NCBI GenBank assembly: GCA_937923365.1
Contig: CALAIJ010000009.1
Span: forward strand, 1 to 8,867
Direction: 5' to 3'
DNA from: an uncultured Sulfitobacter sp.
GTDB taxonomy: Bacteria; Pseudomonadota; Alphaproteobacteria; Rhodobacterales; Rhodobacteraceae
DNA: 8,867 nt
This document shows, piece after piece, positions 7,631 to 8,867 of this stretch. Under the pieces are notes generated by a model, which searched no databases, was not told the origin of the DNA, and saw only the letters and a list, made by a program, of their open reading frames with translations. Position 1 is the stretch's first letter. The number at the start of each line of letters is the position of its first letter. The translations under genes were made by a program, and so were the position numbers.

Positions 7631-8250
7631 GGGACAGAGGCCACAAATGCGATGGCCAGAAGCAAGGCGGCGGCAATCCACCAGAAAGGGCGGGATGTCT
7701 TGGCGGGCGGGCTGGCGTCTGCTTCGGTCAGGGGCGGCGGGGTGCCACGGCGGTAAACCGTGCGTTCCGCGACAAAGCCTGCCTGGACAAACAGGGCGTG
7801 AGAGGCCGCGTTGCCGTCCCACACGTCCGCGTTAATCGCGTGCCAGCCGTGGGTTTCGCGCAAGGCGTTTGCATCTGCCAAAAGTGCCGTTGCAATGCCT
7901 GTGCGTTGCAGTTCTGGCGTCACGGCAATGTCTGCGACCACGGCTGTGGTGGTGGTCTGTGGCGGCTGCGGAGTGTCCCAGACCAGCATGGCATAGCCGA
8001 CGACTTCGTCGTTTTGGCAGGCCACGCGGAGCAGATTGCGGAACGTCGATTTCGGCGGGGGTTTCTGCGCAAAGGCGCGGTCTAACAGCCAGTGTTGATA
8101 GCTGTTTTCCGGCCCAAAGACATGGGGCAGGCGCGCACGGTGTGTCCGGTGGGTGGCATCAGACAGTGCACGCACGGCGGCCTCGTGCTCGGGGCGCGCA
8201 TCGCTGATCTGCATCTCGGCGTGCGGCGTGATATGTTCGGAGGCCTTCAT
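7627..8250 (-). CDS. GNAT-family N-acetyltransferase with C-terminal membrane anchor
   Basis: A 207-aa protein expected to transfer acetyl from acetyl-CoA to an unknown amine. The GNAT core spans about 13-170: a first strand MQISDARPEHEAAV, strand 4 AVVADIAVTPEL leading into the pyrophosphate-binding loop QRTGIA (115-120), and the final NAASHALFVQAGF block (147-159). After a proline-rich linker (about 169-188), residues 189-206 (FWWIAAALLLAIAFVASV) form one hydrophobic helix at the extreme C terminus, a tail-anchor arrangement that would hold the enzyme on the inner face of the cytoplasmic membrane. The start at 8250 has GGGAG only 3 bases upstream; Met13 (8214) is an alternative without a ribosome site. 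It is first in a two-gene coupled unit with the EamA transporter. Substrate unknown; a link to transport is inference. Confidence 0.87.
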   Translation of the reverse strand: MKASEHITPHAEMQISDARPEHEAAVRALSDATHRTHRARLPHVFGPENSYQHWLLDRAFAQKPPPKSTFRNLLRVACQNDEVVGYAMLVWDTPQPPQTTTTAVVADIAVTPELQRTGIATALLADANALRETHGWHAINADVWDGNAASHALFVQAGFVAERTVYRRGTPPPLTEADASPPAKTSRPFWWIAAALLLAIAFVASVP

Positions 8251-8266
8251 TCACTCCCAGATGATC

Positions 8267-8298
8267 GCGTTTTGGCGGCCGGTCAATGACCAAAGCGC
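8267..8298. repeat. Inverted repeats in the divergent intergenic region
   Basis: Between the divergent acetyltransferase (start 8250) and small membrane protein (start 8379). An exact dyad GGTCA-A-TGACC occupies 8281-8291. A partly overlapping longer pairing joins GCGTTTTGG (8267-8275) with CCAAAGCGC (8290-8298), with one G-T wobble. Either could be an operator for a dimeric regulator, or RNA structure in the leader. I could not find convincing -35/-10 elements for either gene. Confidence 0.3.
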
Positions 8299-8366
8299 AG
8301 TGTCTGCCGCAGGCGGGTCTGGAACAAATGTCACCATCAGGCGTTTTCCTTCCAACATATGCATTT

Positions 8367-8371
8367 AGGAG
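8367..8371 (+). promoter_or_regulatory. Strong ribosome-binding site of the small membrane protein
   Basis: AGGAG followed by 7 purine-rich bases and then ATG at 8379. This near-ideal site fixes the start and is the best evidence that this short gene is translated; reading from 8286 would add 31 residues without support. Confidence 0.75.
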
Positions 8372-8378
8372 AAAGAAA

Positions 8379-8549
8379 ATGGACTGGACTTCCCTTGTGG
8401 GATTGCTTGCCCTTGTGACGCTTTGCGCAGGTATCGTTTTTGCCCTGTGGAGCAAGCGTGCTGTTGAACGCCGCTTGGACGACCCTAATACGCCAAAGTC
8501 GACACTGGCCGCAGACAAATCCTCCAGCGCTACGCCTGCCGACGTTTGA
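8379..8549 (+). CDS. Small single-pass membrane protein, function unknown
   Basis: A 56-aa protein I do not recognise. Residues about 5-24 (SLVGLLALVTLCAGIVFALW) form one hydrophobic helix, followed at once by a basic stretch SKRAVERR, then a polar tail rich in D, S, T, A and P (DDPNTPKSTLAADKSS). By the positive-inside rule the N terminus should face the periplasm and the tail the cytoplasm. The hydrophobic segment sits right at the start without a cleavage motif, so it is more likely an anchor than a signal peptide. A strong ribosome site upstream and a good terminator hairpin 20 bases after the stop support a real, independently transcribed gene. It is on the strand opposite to both neighbours (the acetyltransferase and ilvC), so it shares no operon with them. 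Confidence 0.7.
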   Translation: MDWTSLVGLLALVTLCAGIVFALWSKRAVERRLDDPNTPKSTLAADKSSSATPADV

Positions 8550-8568
8550 TCTGTCGGAATGGCAAAGA

Positions 8569-8600
8569 AAAAGCCCGGATGCAAAGGCACCCGGGCTTTT
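8569..8600. terminator. Bidirectional intrinsic terminator between the small gene and ilvC
   Basis: AAAAGCCCGG (8569-8578) pairs perfectly with CCGGGCTTTT (8591-8600). After one A-C mismatch, TGC/GCA (8580-8582 with 8587-8589) closes an AAAG tetraloop. On the minus strand the stem is followed by T5-C-T3 (8572 down to 8564), a good terminator for ilvC; on the plus strand it ends with TTTT, adequate for the small gene at 8379. Confidence 0.88.
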
Positions 8601-8624
8601 CACGTGGTACATGAACTAAAAGAT

Positions 8625-8867
8625 TTAGTTCTTTGATTTATCGACCATTTTACCTGCTGAAATCCAGGGCATCATGCCGCGCAGGGTCTCGCCTGTGGCC
8701 TCGATCTGATGCTCGTCATTGCGGCGACGCGTGCCTTTGAAGAAGGGCTGGCCAACCGCGTTCTCCTGCATGAAGTCACGCACGAAGGCACCGGTCTGGA
8801 TGTCGTTGAGGATCGCTTTCATGCGGGCCTTTGTCTCATCATACGGCAAGACGCGCGGGCCGGAGAC
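8625..8867 (-). CDS. ilvC: Ketol-acid reductoisomerase, C-terminal part (partial at window edge)
   Basis: The last 80 residues plus TAA stop of the NADPH-dependent enzyme that converts acetolactate and acetohydroxybutyrate to dihydroxy acids in valine, leucine and isoleucine synthesis. The fragment starts with [16 protein letters not shown] and contains [18 protein letters not shown], the RRR-x-x-EHQIE-x-x-G block and the near-terminal LRGMMPWI, all typical of the helical knotted domain of class I (about 340 aa) enzymes. The NADPH domain, the metal-binding Asp/Glu residues and the SNTAEYG-type motif lie beyond the window. The true start is outside the window; the TTG at 8849 is an internal leucine codon. 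Followed by the hairpin terminator at 8569-8600. No sign of damage in the visible part. Confidence 0.96.
   Translation of the reverse strand, partial: VSGPRVLPYDETKARMKAILNDIQTGAFVRDFMQENAVGQPFFKGTRRRNDEHQIEATGETLRGMMPWISAGKMVDKSKN

Noticed and set aside
8258..8286. TTGACC (8286-8281, minus) with CATCTG 17 bases on as a promoter for the acetyltransferase gene
   Set aside because: The -35 match is good but the -10 match is poor and the transcript would begin almost at the ATG; not strong enough to list.
8286..8378. Longer reading of the small membrane protein from 8286
   Set aside because: No ribosome site before 8286, whereas AGGAG sits at ideal distance from the ATG at 8379; the extra residues look like untranslated leader.
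1..8867. Mobile elements, CRISPR arrays, tRNA/rRNA genes or defence systems
   Set aside because: No tandem or terminal repeats, transposase motifs, tRNA-like cloverleaf or toxin-antitoxin pair was seen on either strand; gaps are too short to hide one.

Overview
This is a GC-rich (about 60% by eye), densely coded bacterial chromosome segment. The protein families, the long FolB and FolP variants and the tight operon layout suggest an alphaproteobacterium of the order Rhodobacterales, probably the Roseobacter group. That placement is inference from recognised protein sequences; there is no rRNA or other marker gene in the window. I see no mobile element, tRNA, CRISPR array or prophage. This is core-genome housekeeping sequence, with a few proteins of unusual architecture.

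Left part, plus strand (67-6720): a pyruvate phosphate dikinase-like PEP-binding protein; a secreted SleB/CwlJ-type cell-wall hydrolase; then folB, folP and glmM. The last three are joined by 4-base stop/start overlaps (GTGA at 4355-4358, ATGA at 5374-5377), so they are almost certainly one translationally coupled operon. FolB and FolP act in folate synthesis. GlmM makes glucosamine-1-phosphate for UDP-GlcNAc, the precursor of peptidoglycan and LPS. With the upstream hydrolase, the block mixes folate and cell-envelope functions.

Right part, mostly minus strand (6710-8867): an EamA/DMT-family transporter is coupled by a GTGA overlap behind a GNAT acetyltransferase that carries a C-terminal membrane anchor. 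A 56-residue single-pass membrane protein runs the other way (plus strand). A bidirectional hairpin terminator separates it from the 3' end of ilvC (ketol-acid reductoisomerase, branched-chain amino-acid synthesis), which is cut by the window edge. glmM and the transporter converge and overlap by 11 bases.

There is no clearly new multi-gene system. The best leads are single proteins: the dikinase-like protein has intact phosphohistidine and PEP/pyruvate sites but a degraded ATP-grasp domain; FolB carries a roughly 150-residue C-terminal domain that looks like an inactive amino-acid-kinase fold; and the acetyltransferase appears tail-anchored and coupled to an exporter-type permease. No gap between genes exceeds about 130 bases.
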